In this document: piece by piece, positions 18,786 to 27,564 of the stretch
Layout: each line of letters starts with the position of its first letter
How positions within the stretch are numbered: position 1 is the first letter of the stretch
NCBI GenBank assembly: GCA_003963405.1
Contig: RXIY01000014.1
Span: forward strand, 21,430-85,429
Direction of reading: 5' to 3'
From: Hyphomicrobiales bacterium
GTDB taxonomy: Bacteria; Pseudomonadota; Alphaproteobacteria; Rhizobiales; Beijerinckiaceae
Length of the DNA stretch: 64,000 nucleotides
Position numbers and translations under genes: made by a program
Notes under the pieces: model-generated
The model's input: only the letters and a program-made list of their open reading frames with translations
Told to the model about the DNA's origin: nothing
Database searches by the model: none

Positions 18786-20351
18786 GTGCGAACCACGGCG
18801 TCGAATCGGCTTGGCGCACTCGCCCCCGCGACCTTCCTCGGGGCGCTCGCCCTTTCCAGCTGCAGTCTGGACTGGGAAAAGCCGGACATAAGCGTCGTTC
18901 CGCCGGAGCGTTTTCTCGAAGTCAAACCAAAATCGGCGCGGCCCATTCCGCGCGGACCCGATTTCGCCGTCAAATTCGGCTCCACGGAGCTGGCCGAACT
19001 GACTACGCGGGCGCTGGAAGACAATCTTGCCATCGCCGCCGCCATGGCGCGCATCGACCAGGCCGACGCCAACGCGCGCATCGCCAGCGCCGCTCTCTGG
19101 CCGTCGGTCAATTTGGGCGCGGGCGCACAGCGAGTGCAAATCCCAGGGACGCGAACCAGCGACACGCCAAATTTCAATCCTGCGCAGGAGGTTTTCCGAG
19201 GCGCCGGCCAGCGCGACGCGGCGACGCTCGCCGACAATCTTTCGACATTCAGCGCAACCCGCACCAATCTTTTTACGCTGGGCTTGAATGCAAGCTACGA
19301 GATCGACTTCTGGGGCAAGAACCAGAATGCGTCCAATGCGGCGCGGCTCCTTGCGAACGCCTCGCGCTTCGATCGGGACGTTGTCGAGATCGCCACCCTC
19401 GCGGCAGTAATGAACGCGTATTTTCAGGTTCTGGCGGCGCAGGATCAACTGCGGATCGCGCATGAAAACGTGCGGATCGCCGAGCGCGTGCTCGGCGCCA
19501 TCACAGCCCGGCTGGAAAAGGGTGCGGCCACCATGCTGGATTACGGCCAGCAGGCGGCCGTTCTCGCCGGCCAGAAGGCCACAATTCCGCCGCTCGAACA
19601 GACCCTGCGGCAAACCAAGGTCACTCTGGCCGTCCTGCTGGGCCAAACGCCGGAAACGCTCGAAGTCAGAGGCGGCTCGCTGAATGCTCTGAAGTATCCG
19701 CGGCTTGACCCGGGCTTGCCTTCGGAAGTTCTCCTGCGACGGCCCGACGTGGCGGAAGCCGAGGCCATTCTCGCCTCGCGAGAATTTTCCGTGCTGCGCG
19801 CGCGGGCAGCGTTCTTTCCCTCGATCACGCTCAATGGGCGATATGGGGTGCAGAGCATTGTACTGCGCAATCTCCTGCGACCTGAAGCGATCGCTTGGGA
19901 GATCGGCTCGAATCTCGCTCAACCTCTGTTCGACGGCTTCAACTTGCAGGGCCAGTACCAATTCGAGCAGGGACGCTACGCAGAAGCCGCGGCGTTCTAT
20001 CGACAGCGAATCCTGGCGGCGCTGGGCGATACGGAAAGCGCCCTCATCGCCATGAATGAAACCGCCAAGAGCGTGAAAATCGGCGTCGAAGCGGTCGCCA
20101 TGTCAAGAATCGCCCTCGACGCCGCACAGGCGCAACTTCTCGAAGGAACGATCGACGTGATCACGCTATCGACCGTTCAAACAACCTTCTTTCAGTATGA
20201 ATTCAATCTCACGCTGGCGCGCCTGGCTTATTTTCAATCCGCCGTCAGCCTCTATCAGGCGCTCGGCGGCGGCTGGTCGCCGACGACGCGCAATGCCGAG
20301 ATCGCGCGCGCCAACGACGCGTATGAATCCGATAAGGGTCCTTGGCCATAA
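18786..20351 (+). CDS. Outer membrane factor lipoprotein, NodT family
   Basis: The 521-residue TolC-like channel carries a lipobox (ALALSSCSLDW), followed by two OEP repeats of paired long helices (about 60-250 and 280-480). The start is GTG behind AGGGAAG. It is transcribed divergently from the adaptor/pump pair, and the 210-nt region between holds both promoters; no regulator gene is adjacent. It completes the exporter. Confidence 0.88.
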   Translation: MRTTASNRLGALAPATFLGALALSSCSLDWEKPDISVVPPERFLEVKPKSARPIPRGPDFAVKFGSTELAELTTRALEDNLAIAAAMARIDQADANARIASAALWPSVNLGAGAQRVQIPGTRTSDTPNFNPAQEVFRGAGQRDAATLADNLSTFSATRTNLFTLGLNASYEIDFWGKNQNASNAARLLANASRFDRDVVEIATLAAVMNAYFQVLAAQDQLRIAHENVRIAERVLGAITARLEKGAATMLDYGQQAAVLAGQKATIPPLEQTLRQTKVTLAVLLGQTPETLEVRGGSLNALKYPRLDPGLPSEVLLRRPDVAEAEAILASREFSVLRARAAFFPSITLNGRYGVQSIVLRNLLRPEAIAWEIGSNLAQPLFDGFNLQGQYQFEQGRYAEAAAFYRQRILAALGDTESALIAMNETAKSVKIGVEAVAMSRIALDAAQAQLLEGTIDVITLSTVQTTFFQYEFNLTLARLAYFQSAVSLYQALGGGWSPTTRNAEIARANDAYESDKGPWP

Positions 20352-20491
20352 ACCGCTTTTTTCTCGGGGCGATCAGGATTTTCCTCTGCGCAGCATGAGA
20401 AACGCTGGCAGCCCGCTTTTAACGCGCGGGTTGCCGCGCTTGATGCGAGACGTTCTGAGAGAGGACTTTACAAGGTCGATGACGCCGAGCA

Positions 20492-21940
20492 TTAGAATGA
20501 GCCGACCGTCGATCCCAGTGCGATGACGGCGACGAGCGCGAGAATGGCTCCCACAATGGCGACAACCACAATATCAAGGTAACTTTCCTTGTGCGTGCAG
20601 CCGCAGACGGCCAGCAATGTCACAACGGCGCCGTTATGCGGGAGACTGTCGAGCGTTCCGGCGCCAATGACTGCGACGCGATGCAAAAGCGCCGGGTCTA
20701 TGCCCTTTTGTTCGGCAAGACGCAGGTACGTCTCGCCCAGCGTATCCAGAGCGATGGTGAGACCGCCCGACGCCGACCCGGTCAGCGACGCCAGCACATT
20801 GGTCGCGATGGCGAGCGAGACAAGCGGACCGCCCTCGATCGAAAGGACCCAGCTGCGTACGGCTGCAAAGGCCGGCAAGGCTGCGACCACAGCGCCGAAT
20901 CCAACCAGACTGGCGACGCTCATCAGGGGCAACACCGACGCCGTGACGCCGGCGTCGACGCTTTCGCGTATTTGGGTCAGGCGCCGCCGATTCAATACAA
21001 TCAGCGTGACGATGGCGGCCGCGAGCGCCACGATGACCGACCAGACGCCGCCGACGGCGGCAAGCGTCGTCGGTCCCCAACGCTCCTCTGAAAGAAACGA
21101 GTCGTCGAGGCCCGGAATGACGCGGAGCGACATCACGAGATTGATGCCTACGACGACCAGAAGAGGAATTGCGGCGATGAAAATAGTGGGGTTCCCCTGC
21201 CGATGGCCGTGCGGAATCTCCGCGAGGTCAAATTCGCGGGCAACCGCCGCGCGCTCGCGGATGATCTGATCTTCCGCCGCGTCGACGACGACGCTGGGCT
21301 CGTCGCCATACCCTTCGCCGCGGCGGCGCGCCGCGCGTTCCGCGCGCGCCAGCCACCACATGCCAAAACCGAACATGATGAGAGCCGCCATCACGCCCAG
21401 GCCTGGCGCGGCGAAGGCTGTCGTGCCGAAAAACGGCATCGGAATTGCGTTTTGAATGGCCGGCGTTCCGGGCAAGGCCGACATCGTAAAAGTGGATGTG
21501 CCGAGCGCAATCGCTGCGGGGGCAAGGCGACGTGGCGTGCCCGCCTTGCGGAACAGCTCCTGCGCCATTGGCGCCAGCACGAAGAAGGCGACAAAGAGAC
21601 TAACTCCGCCATAGGTGACGAACGCGCCGGCGAGCACGACCGAAAGGATCGCCCGGCGGGGCCCCAGCCTTTCGGCCATGAAATTCGCTATTGCCCTGAC
21701 TGACCCGCTGTCGTCCATCAGCTTTCCAAATAGCGCACCCAGGAGAAAGATCGGGAAGAATTGCGCCACGAAGCGCGCTGCGCCATTCATGAAGGTGATG
21801 GTCCAATGCGCGAGCAGCGGCTCGCGCGCGAAGCCGACGGCGACAAGCGCCGCCACGGGAGCGAGCAACAAGACGCTCCACCCGCGGTAAGCGAGCCAGA
21901 TGAGAGCGCCGAGGCCAAGGAGAATTCCGAGGAGACCCAT
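20492..21940 (-). CDS. GntP-family carboxylate permease
   Basis: The 482-residue integral membrane protein (about 12-14 TM) resembles the GntP/COG2610 H+ symporters for gluconate and hydroxy acids; GALFGKLMDDSG and the ASGGLTIALDTLG segment fit the family. The start is taken at ATG 21940, because upstream sequence in frame is charged and overlaps the patatin gene. It begins 4 nt after the patatin stop. In relatives, patatin/GntP pairs accompany hydroxybutyrate metabolism, so a 3-hydroxybutyrate-like substrate is a reasonable but unproved guess. Confidence 0.82.
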   Translation of the reverse strand: MGLLGILLGLGALIWLAYRGWSVLLLAPVAALVAVGFAREPLLAHWTITFMNGAARFVAQFFPIFLLGALFGKLMDDSGSVRAIANFMAERLGPRRAILSVVLAGAFVTYGGVSLFVAFFVLAPMAQELFRKAGTPRRLAPAAIALGTSTFTMSALPGTPAIQNAIPMPFFGTTAFAAPGLGVMAALIMFGFGMWWLARAERAARRRGEGYGDEPSVVVDAAEDQIIRERAAVAREFDLAEIPHGHRQGNPTIFIAAIPLLVVVGINLVMSLRVIPGLDDSFLSEERWGPTTLAAVGGVWSVIVALAAAIVTLIVLNRRRLTQIRESVDAGVTASVLPLMSVASLVGFGAVVAALPAFAAVRSWVLSIEGGPLVSLAIATNVLASLTGSASGGLTIALDTLGETYLRLAEQKGIDPALLHRVAVIGAGTLDSLPHNGAVVTLLAVCGCTHKESYLDIVVVAIVGAILALVAVIALGSTVGSF

Positions 21941-21944
21941 TGCG

Positions 21945-22964
21945 CTACATCCCTTCCAGAAAAGCGTCGAAGTCGAGCGTCGAATGCTTGCCCAGGCTTT
22001 CGCCGTGAAGATCGAGAAAGGCGTCGGCGGCGCGGCGTCCCTCGTCACGCAGCATACATAGGAACTTCCACTCGGCGAGGAGTTTGGAGGAGGCGCTGAG
22101 CGACGCCATCATCTCGGTTGAAATGCGATGCATGCGCATACCCGCCCATTGGGCGCCTTCCCGGTCGCCGGGGTCCGCGGCCTGGCGCAGGAGCGCAATC
22201 ATTCGAAGCTCTTTGAGAAGAACGGCGTTGAACGAGACTTCATTGAGGCGATTGGCGATCTCGGTTGCCGAGCGCGGTCTCTCCCTGCGCTCGATCGGAT
22301 TGATCTGGACCAGAATCGTGTCTCGCGACCGGCATTCACGCACGAGCGGCGTAATCGTCGGATTGCCGGAGTACCCGCCATCCCAGTAAAGTTCGCCCTC
22401 GATCTCGACCGCCTGGAAGATGGTCGGAAGGCAGGCCGAAGCAAGTAGCGCGTCGGGCGTGACGTCGGCGTTTCGGAACACGCGGGGGCGCCCGGTGGCG
22501 ACGCAGGTCGCGGTGACGAAAATCTTGATAGGGGCGTCCGCGACCCTCTCGAAATCGACCACGTCGGCGAGAACGCGGCGCAATGGATTGAGGTCACTGG
22601 GATTGAGGTCATAAGGCGAAAACAGCCGGGACATCAGATCCGTTGCGACAAAAAGTGGAGACGTGTCCAGCGTCCAGCGGCCGAGCAGCACGTCCATCGG
22701 ATTGCGCTGCATAGGGCTCAGACGCGCGGCGTCGGAGACGCGCCCCCAGAAAAGCTCGAGCGCCGCACGGGCGGTTTGGGGACCTCCCTCCGCATAGCCG
22801 CTAATGAGCGCCGCCGCGTTCATCGCGCCCGCTGAAGTACCCGAAATCCCTTCGATTTTGAGCCAGTCTTCCTCGAGCAACCGATCGAGAACGCCCCAGG
22901 TGAACGCGCCATGCGCGCCGCCCCCCTGCAGAGCGAGGTCGATCGAAACCGGATCGCGCGTCAT
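21945..22964 (-). CDS. Patatin-like phospholipase
   Basis: The 339-residue protein has the patatin Ser-Asp dyad: the oxyanion loop LQGGGAHGAF (about 12-21), the nucleophile in GISGTSAGAMNA, and Asp in YWDGGYSGN. It has no signal peptide, so it should act in the cytosol or at the inner leaflet. ATG 22964 with GGGA upstream is preferred over a GTG at 22994. It immediately precedes the GntP permease gene, so the pair is co-transcribed. Likely activity is acyl-ester hydrolysis. Confidence 0.87.
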   Translation of the reverse strand: MTRDPVSIDLALQGGGAHGAFTWGVLDRLLEEDWLKIEGISGTSAGAMNAAALISGYAEGGPQTARAALELFWGRVSDAARLSPMQRNPMDVLLGRWTLDTSPLFVATDLMSRLFSPYDLNPSDLNPLRRVLADVVDFERVADAPIKIFVTATCVATGRPRVFRNADVTPDALLASACLPTIFQAVEIEGELYWDGGYSGNPTITPLVRECRSRDTILVQINPIERRERPRSATEIANRLNEVSFNAVLLKELRMIALLRQAADPGDREGAQWAGMRMHRISTEMMASLSASSKLLAEWKFLCMLRDEGRRAADAFLDLHGESLGKHSTLDFDAFLEGM

Positions 22965-23139
22965 TGTCGTCCCTTCATATCGTAGGCCCGTCACATCGTT
23001 GAAGGCTCATAGGGACACTCGCCCGGCAGGTTTCATGAGGCAAGACTGCTACCCTTGACTTCCCCGCCTTATACATCACTATTGTCACGCTTCTTGAATT
23101 AGCTTTCAACCGAATACGCAAACGATCTGGGAGGAAAAA

Positions 23140-23382
23140 ATGGTCTGGAACCCGAAACTCGCCGTGTTTGGCGCGGTCTGTGGCGCGCTGTTGCTTGCCT
23201 CCACCCCGTCGATTTCGGCGGTTCTTTCAAACGCGGCGGATCTCGGCGGCGAAAAGCTCGCGCTAACGAGCGTGCAGCAATCGGCCTTTGAAGCGCCGGC
23301 AGGGAAAAAATGCGTCAAATGGACCCGCCGCTGGAACACGCGTCATGGGTTCGGGCGCCGCCGTTGCGTGCAGTGGCGGTAA
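23140..23382 (+). CDS. Small secreted basic two-Cys protein
   Basis: The 80-residue protein has a strong GGGAGG site, a Sec-type signal peptide (about 1-27) and a mature part of about 50 residues. The C-terminal 23 residues are dominated by Arg/Trp with two Cys (KCVKWTRRWN, then RRRCVQWR). The end resembles the RRVC-x-W-R end of the Tat mini-protein at 6164-6430. No function is known. It stands alone, with 145 nt before it and a strong hairpin just after it. Confidence 0.6.
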   Translation: MVWNPKLAVFGAVCGALLLASTPSISAVLSNAADLGGEKLALTSVQQSAFEAPAGKKCVKWTRRWNTRHGFGRRRCVQWR

Positions 23383-23383
23383 G

Positions 23384-23434
23384 GCGAGTGGGGGCCTGGC
23401 CGGTTGGAATAACCAGCGGCCAGGCGCCCTCGCG
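23384..23434 (+). terminator. Long imperfect hairpin after the small secreted gene
   Basis: GCGAG plus CCTGGCCG on the left arm (23384-23402) pair with CGGCCAGG plus CTCGC on the right arm (23417-23433), with a small internal mismatch. There is no long T-tract, so termination is likely but not certain. The rest of the 313-nt gap before mrpE shows no gene. Confidence 0.4.
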
Positions 23435-23695
23435 TCTTTGAGACGAAATGAATCTTGAGAGATTAAGAGCTTAGGAAGCAAAGGGACAGCAGCGCGCTTT
23501 GCCGCCGGCGCAAGATGGACGGCTTTCAGCAGCAGCCCTTGTGTAGAAGAAGGCGCGCCGAGCGCCGGACTGCACATTTTCAGCGGAGGCTTTTAGCGTT
23601 ATCTTTCGAGGCGCGGCCGGCTGGTTTTTTTCTTGATCGCGACACTGCTGCAAGGCAAGGTTTCCCGCGCGCAACCATTCGGAAGCGAAAAAGTC

Positions 23696-24199
23696 ATGCC
23701 TCTTGCCTGGCGCCTTCGCCCGACATGCTTTTTCTCCAGGCTGATCGCCTTCCTTTGCCTCTGGATGATCGTCTCGGGGCTTTCCCTCGGCGATCTCATC
23801 ATCGGAACGATTACCGCCGCCGGTTCCGCATGGGCGAGCATAACTCTCCTGCCCTGCGCAGACAGGCCGCCGCGTTTTTGCGCCTGGCTTCGATTGGCGC
23901 TTCGCATCCCATTGCAGGCTCTCGGCGCCGGCGCCGATGTGGCGCGGCGGGCGCTCGACCCGGCGCTTCCCCTTCGCCCTGGATTCGTCGCCTATTCCAC
24001 AAGCCTGCCTGAAGGAACGGCGCAAGACGCCTTTGCGGCGCTCGGCGCGATGCAGCCTGGGTCCGTGCCGGTCCGCGCCGACCGTCATGGTGGTTTCGAC
24101 ATTCACTGCCTGGATACGCGCCTTCCCGTTGTTCCAACGCTCGCGCGGGAGGAAACGGCGCTCCGAGAGGCCCTTGGGTTGGAGCCGCCTTGTGGATAG
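23696..24199 (+). CDS. mrpE: Mrp/Mnh-type antiporter subunit E
   Basis: This is a 167-residue MrpE (PF01899-type) protein: two hydrophobic segments near the N-terminus (SRLIAFLCLWMIVSGLSLGD) and then a soluble domain. I chose ATG 23696 with GGAAG upstream; a TTG at 23633 would add a charged tail. It is first in a tightly overlapped operon of seven antiporter genes and overlaps mrpF by 8 nt. The accessory subunit is needed for assembly in characterised Mrp complexes. Confidence 0.75.
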   Translation: MPLAWRLRPTCFFSRLIAFLCLWMIVSGLSLGDLIIGTITAAGSAWASITLLPCADRPPRFCAWLRLALRIPLQALGAGADVARRALDPALPLRPGFVAYSTSLPEGTAQDAFAALGAMQPGSVPVRADRHGGFDIHCLDTRLPVVPTLAREETALREALGLEPPCG

Positions 24200-24491
24200 C
24201 TTCTTTCTTGCGGCCGCCGCGGTCATCGTCGCGACCACCGCGATCGGCTTGTTGCGCGTTCTCAGCGGGCCTACCAAGGCGGACCGCATGATGGCGTCGC
24301 AACTTCTCGGCACAGGCGGCGTCGCCGCGCTGCTTCTTGCCGAGACGAGGGGCGCGCGCGGCGCAGTTGACGTCGCGCTGGTTCTCGCACTGCTCGCGGC
24401 CTTCTCCGGGATCGCCTTCGTCAAGGCGGCCGCCGTTGCGCAGCGTGGCGACGCGCCTGTAAAGGACTCTGGCGATGAAACCGATGATTGA
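24192..24491 (+). CDS. mrpF: Mrp/Mnh-type antiporter subunit F
   Basis: The 99-residue three-TM protein has the MrpF signature region LLRVLSGPTKADRMMA. The GTG at 24192 lies inside the end of mrpE. The family also has a bile-salt/ion efflux annotation, but here it belongs to a full operon. It overlaps mrpG by 17 nt. Confidence 0.82.
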   Translation: MDSFFLAAAAVIVATTAIGLLRVLSGPTKADRMMASQLLGTGGVAALLLAETRGARGAVDVALVLALLAAFSGIAFVKAAAVAQRGDAPVKDSGDETDD

Positions 24492-24768
24492 TGTATTTTC
24501 GGTTGTCTGCGTGAGCGGCGGCGTCTTCTTCTTTCTGGCCGGCGCCGTCGCTTTGCTACGCTTTCCCGACACATTGACGCGACTGCATGCCCTCACAAAG
24601 GCAGACAATCTCGGACTCGGCCTCGTCGTGCTCGGCCTCGCGCCGCAGGCCGAAAGTTTTTTCGCCGCCCTGAAGCTTTGCCTCGTTTGGGTCGTCGCGC
24701 AACTGGCGGGGACGACGCTCAGTCAATTGATCGGGCGCCTCGCGAAAGAGAAGACGTCGCAGATATGA
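24475..24768 (+). CDS. mrpG: Mrp/Mnh-type antiporter subunit G
   Basis: The 97-residue MrpG has three TM helices and the conserved RFPDTLTRLHALTKADNLG segment. It overlaps mrpF upstream by 17 nt and the fused MrpA-C/MrpB gene downstream by ATGA. Confidence 0.87.
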   Translation: MKPMIDVFSVVCVSGGVFFFLAGAVALLRFPDTLTRLHALTKADNLGLGLVVLGLAPQAESFFAALKLCLVWVVAQLAGTTLSQLIGRLAKEKTSQI

Positions 24769-25709
24769 GCGCCCCATTCCTTCTCGACGCCTGCCTCGCC
24801 GCACTCACTCTGGCTGTCGCCGCCTATGCGGTTTTCGCGCGCGAGGCGTTTACGGCGGTCGTGGCGTTCATCTCTTACGGACTGCTGCTGGCGCTCGTCT
24901 GGGTTCGGCTTTCAGCCGTAGATGTGGCCCTTACCGAGGCGGCGATCGGCAGCGGGGTTACGGGCGCTCTGCTGATTGGCGCGGCGGCGCGGCTCGGGGA
25001 CGGCGACGCCGCGGCGCGCTCCGGCCCCGGAATTTTATCCAAAACCCTTTATGCGCTGCTTTGCATGTTAGCGACGGGCGGAATCGCCGCGGCCGTTTTG
25101 TCGCTGCCGCCTGTGGCGCCGACCTTGGCGCCGCTTGCCCTTCAGGAACTGCGGGCGACAGGGCTCGGCAATCCGGTGACCGGCGTTCTTCTCGCCTATC
25201 GCGCGATCGACACGCTCCTCGAGGCGGTCGTGCTGGTTCTGGCGCTGATCGGCGTCTGGTCCTTCGCCCGCGACGCCGCCTGGGGCGGCAAGCCGGAATC
25301 CCCGGGCGCGCCCGATCCCGACGCCGCCCTCGTCTTCCTGGGCCGGCTCCTGCCGCCGCTGGGGATCATCATCGGGGTGCATCTCGTCTGGGCGGGCGCA
25401 ACGCAGCCGGGAGGCGCCTTCCAGGGCGGAACGATCCTCGCGGCGATCTGGATCCTCGTCATGGTCGCCGGATTGGTCGATGCACCCCCGATCAACCGCC
25501 CCTGGCTGCGCGTCGCGCTCGTTGGCGGGCCGGCGCTGTTTCTTGCGATCGGCATTGCCGGTTTCGCGCTTGCCGGGGCCTTTCTTGCTTATCCGGAAGG
25601 CTACGCCAAGCCTCTCATTATCATCATCGAGGCGGCGCTGACCCTTTCGATCGCCCTCGCGCTGGGATTGCTGGCGCTCGGCGCGCCAACGAGGAACCCA
25701 CAGCAATGA
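24765..25709 (+). CDS. Fused MbhD-like (MrpA C-terminal) and MrpB subunit
   Basis: The 314-residue membrane protein contains an N-terminal DUF4040/MbhD-like unit (about 1-80: ALTEAAIGSGVTGALL) that in classical Mrp is the C-terminal part of MrpA. A middle pair of helices follows, and then an MrpB domain (about 185-310: GAFQGGTILAAIW). It starts at ATG 24765, overlapping the stop of mrpG. The fusion shows that MrpA has been split in this operon, with its NuoL-like half probably being the last gene. Confidence 0.8.
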   Translation: MSAPFLLDACLAALTLAVAAYAVFAREAFTAVVAFISYGLLLALVWVRLSAVDVALTEAAIGSGVTGALLIGAAARLGDGDAAARSGPGILSKTLYALLCMLATGGIAAAVLSLPPVAPTLAPLALQELRATGLGNPVTGVLLAYRAIDTLLEAVVLVLALIGVWSFARDAAWGGKPESPGAPDPDAALVFLGRLLPPLGIIIGVHLVWAGATQPGGAFQGGTILAAIWILVMVAGLVDAPPINRPWLRVALVGGPALFLAIGIAGFALAGAFLAYPEGYAKPLIIIIEAALTLSIALALGLLALGAPTRNPQQ

Positions 25710-26047
25710 ACGCCATCACGCTCGCCGGCCTGGGCGGCGCCGCGCTCGTCGGATTGGGCCTCTACGGGCTCGTAACGCACCCCCATCTCTTACGCAAAAT
25801 CATCGCCTTCAATGTCATGGGCGGCGGCGTGTTTCTTCTCTTCGGCGCCATCGCGCGCCGGGGCGCCGTCGCAGGGACCGGGGCGGATCCCGTGCCGCAT
25901 GCCTTGGTGATTACCGGAATCGTCGTGGCCTTTTCCGCCACGGCGCTCGCCGTCGCGCTTCTTCTGCGCGTTTTCAGGGATACGCAAAGCCCATTTTTCC
26001 CTGCCGATCCACCCCGCGACCCTTCTGACCGGAGCGGCGCGATTTGA
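25706..26047 (+). CDS. mrpC: Mrp/Mnh-type antiporter subunit C (NuoK-like)
   Basis: The 113-residue three-TM protein is homologous to NuoK/MrpC. It has LRKIIAFNVMGGGVFLLFGAIA and DPVPHALVITGIVVAFSATALAVAL (shown in part), the family hallmark. ATGA overlaps exist on both sides, so all subunits are made from one transcript. Confidence 0.88.
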   Translation: MNAITLAGLGGAALVGLGLYGLVTHPHLLRKIIAFNVMGGGVFLLFGAIARRGAVAGTGADPVPHALVITGIVVAFSATALAVALLLRVFRDTQSPFFPADPPRDPSDRSGAI

Positions 26048-27564
26048 CGCTCATCGCCCTCAATCCGATTTCCGTCAGCGCGAGCGTCCTGTTGCCGGCG
26101 ATCCTTGTCTTGCCGGTTGCAGGGGTGCTGCTGGGCTTTGTTCTCGGCGGCCGCAGGACCGTGCTGACGGCCCTTATTGTGGCCCCGATCGGCGTCGCGC
26201 TGGCGGCCGCGATCGTCTTTGCCGTCTGGCGGGACAATCAAGCGCTGGTCTATGTCATCGGCGGGTGGAGTCCACCGCTCGGCGTCGCGCTGCGCGCCGA
26301 TGGGTTCTCTGCCGCGATGCTGGCGACGACGGCGGCGGTCATTTCGGCCACGGGATGGTTCGCTCTGGGATCCTTCGGGCAAGCCGTGGGAGCCTCCGAG
26401 ACACGCGCGACTTTCGCCTTCTGGACGCTGCTGCTCGCCGTTTGGGCGGCGCTCAACGGCGTCTTCCTCGGTTGGGACTTGTTCAATCTCTACGTCTCTT
26501 TGGAGATGCTCACCTTCGCCGCCGTTCCGCTGGTTTGCCTGGACGGACGGGCGACGACCCTCATCGCGGCCTTGCGCTATCTGCTGTTCGCGCTTTTTGG
26601 ATCGGCGCTTTATCTGTTGGGCGCGACGCTTCTCTACGGCGCCTATGGCGCGCTCGATATCGGCCTCCTTTCGTCGCGCATTCGCCCCGAACCGACGGCA
26701 TGGATCGCGCTCGCCGCGATGACCGCAGGCCTGCTCGCAAAGACGGCGCTTTTTCCCTTGCACCTCTGGCTCCCACCCGCGCATGCCGGCGCTCCCCCGC
26801 CCGCGAGCGCCATGCTCTCCGCCCTCGTCGTCAAGGCGTCGTTTTTTTTGATCGTTCGTCTGTGGCTCAATCTCGCGCCTGCGCAAATGACCGCCGAAAT
26901 CGCGCCAATTCTCGGGGCGATGGGCGCGGGAGCAATCATTGTCGGCAGCGCGCTCGCGCTGCGCCAAGCGCGGCTGAAACTGCTGGTCGCCTATTCGACC
27001 GTCGCGCAGATTGGCTATTTGTTCATGATTTTTCCGCTCGTTGCGGGCGGACGCGCCGAGGCGAACTCCGCCTGGGTTGGCGGCGCCTTGCAGGCTGTGT
27101 CGCATGCTTTCGCCAAGGCGGCGATGTTTTTGTCGGCAGGTCTTATCGCACAGGCGCTCGGACATGATCGCATCGCGGAGTTTCGTGGGTTGGGGCGGAT
27201 CGCCGCCCCGGCGGTTCTCGCCTTCGGCCTTGGCGGCGTTTCCCTGATGGGATTGCCGCCGAGTGGAGGTTTCGTCGCCAAATGGCTGCTGCTGACGGCT
27301 GCAATCCAGAGCGGCCAGTGGGCCTGGGCGATAATCATGGTCGTCGGCGGCCTGCTTGCCGCAGGCTATGTCTATCGCGTGATCGCGCCGGCGCTGACGC
27401 CCGCGCGAAAAATGCCGCATGCCGCTTCCGCCTCCGTCTCGAGTGGCGCGGCGCTTGCGTTGGCGCTGGCGCTCCTCGCCGTTCTGCTGGGTTTCGCCCC
27501 CCCGGACCTCGCGAGGCTTCTGCTCGTTGGCGCGCCAGCAGCGAAAATGGAGGCGCCCAGATGA
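26044..27564 (+). CDS. mrpD: Mrp/Mnh-type antiporter subunit D (NuoM/N-like)
   Basis: The 506-residue protein has about 14 TM helices of the complex I proton-pumping family. Conserved features include a TM5-type Glu in LYVSLEMLTFAAVPL, a TM7 Lys region in AGLLAKTALFPLHLWLP, and HAFAKAAMFLSAG. The start is TTG 26044, overlapping the mrpC stop. It probably forms an ion channel of the antiporter. Confidence 0.88.
   Translation: MTLIALNPISVSASVLLPAILVLPVAGVLLGFVLGGRRTVLTALIVAPIGVALAAAIVFAVWRDNQALVYVIGGWSPPLGVALRADGFSAAMLATTAAVISATGWFALGSFGQAVGASETRATFAFWTLLLAVWAALNGVFLGWDLFNLYVSLEMLTFAAVPLVCLDGRATTLIAALRYLLFALFGSALYLLGATLLYGAYGALDIGLLSSRIRPEPTAWIALAAMTAGLLAKTALFPLHLWLPPAHAGAPPPASAMLSALVVKASFFLIVRLWLNLAPAQMTAEIAPILGAMGAGAIIVGSALALRQARLKLLVAYSTVAQIGYLFMIFPLVAGGRAEANSAWVGGALQAVSHAFAKAAMFLSAGLIAQALGHDRIAEFRGLGRIAAPAVLAFGLGGVSLMGLPPSGGFVAKWLLLTAAIQSGQWAWAIIMVVGGLLAAGYVYRVIAPALTPARKMPHAASASVSSGAALALALALLAVLLGFAPPDLARLLLVGAPAAKMEAPR

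Noticed and set aside
25762..27420. 552-residue open frame opposite mrpC and mrpD
   Set aside because: Antisense to well-supported antiporter genes; hydrophilic Arg/Asp/Gln-rich shadow of membrane helices.
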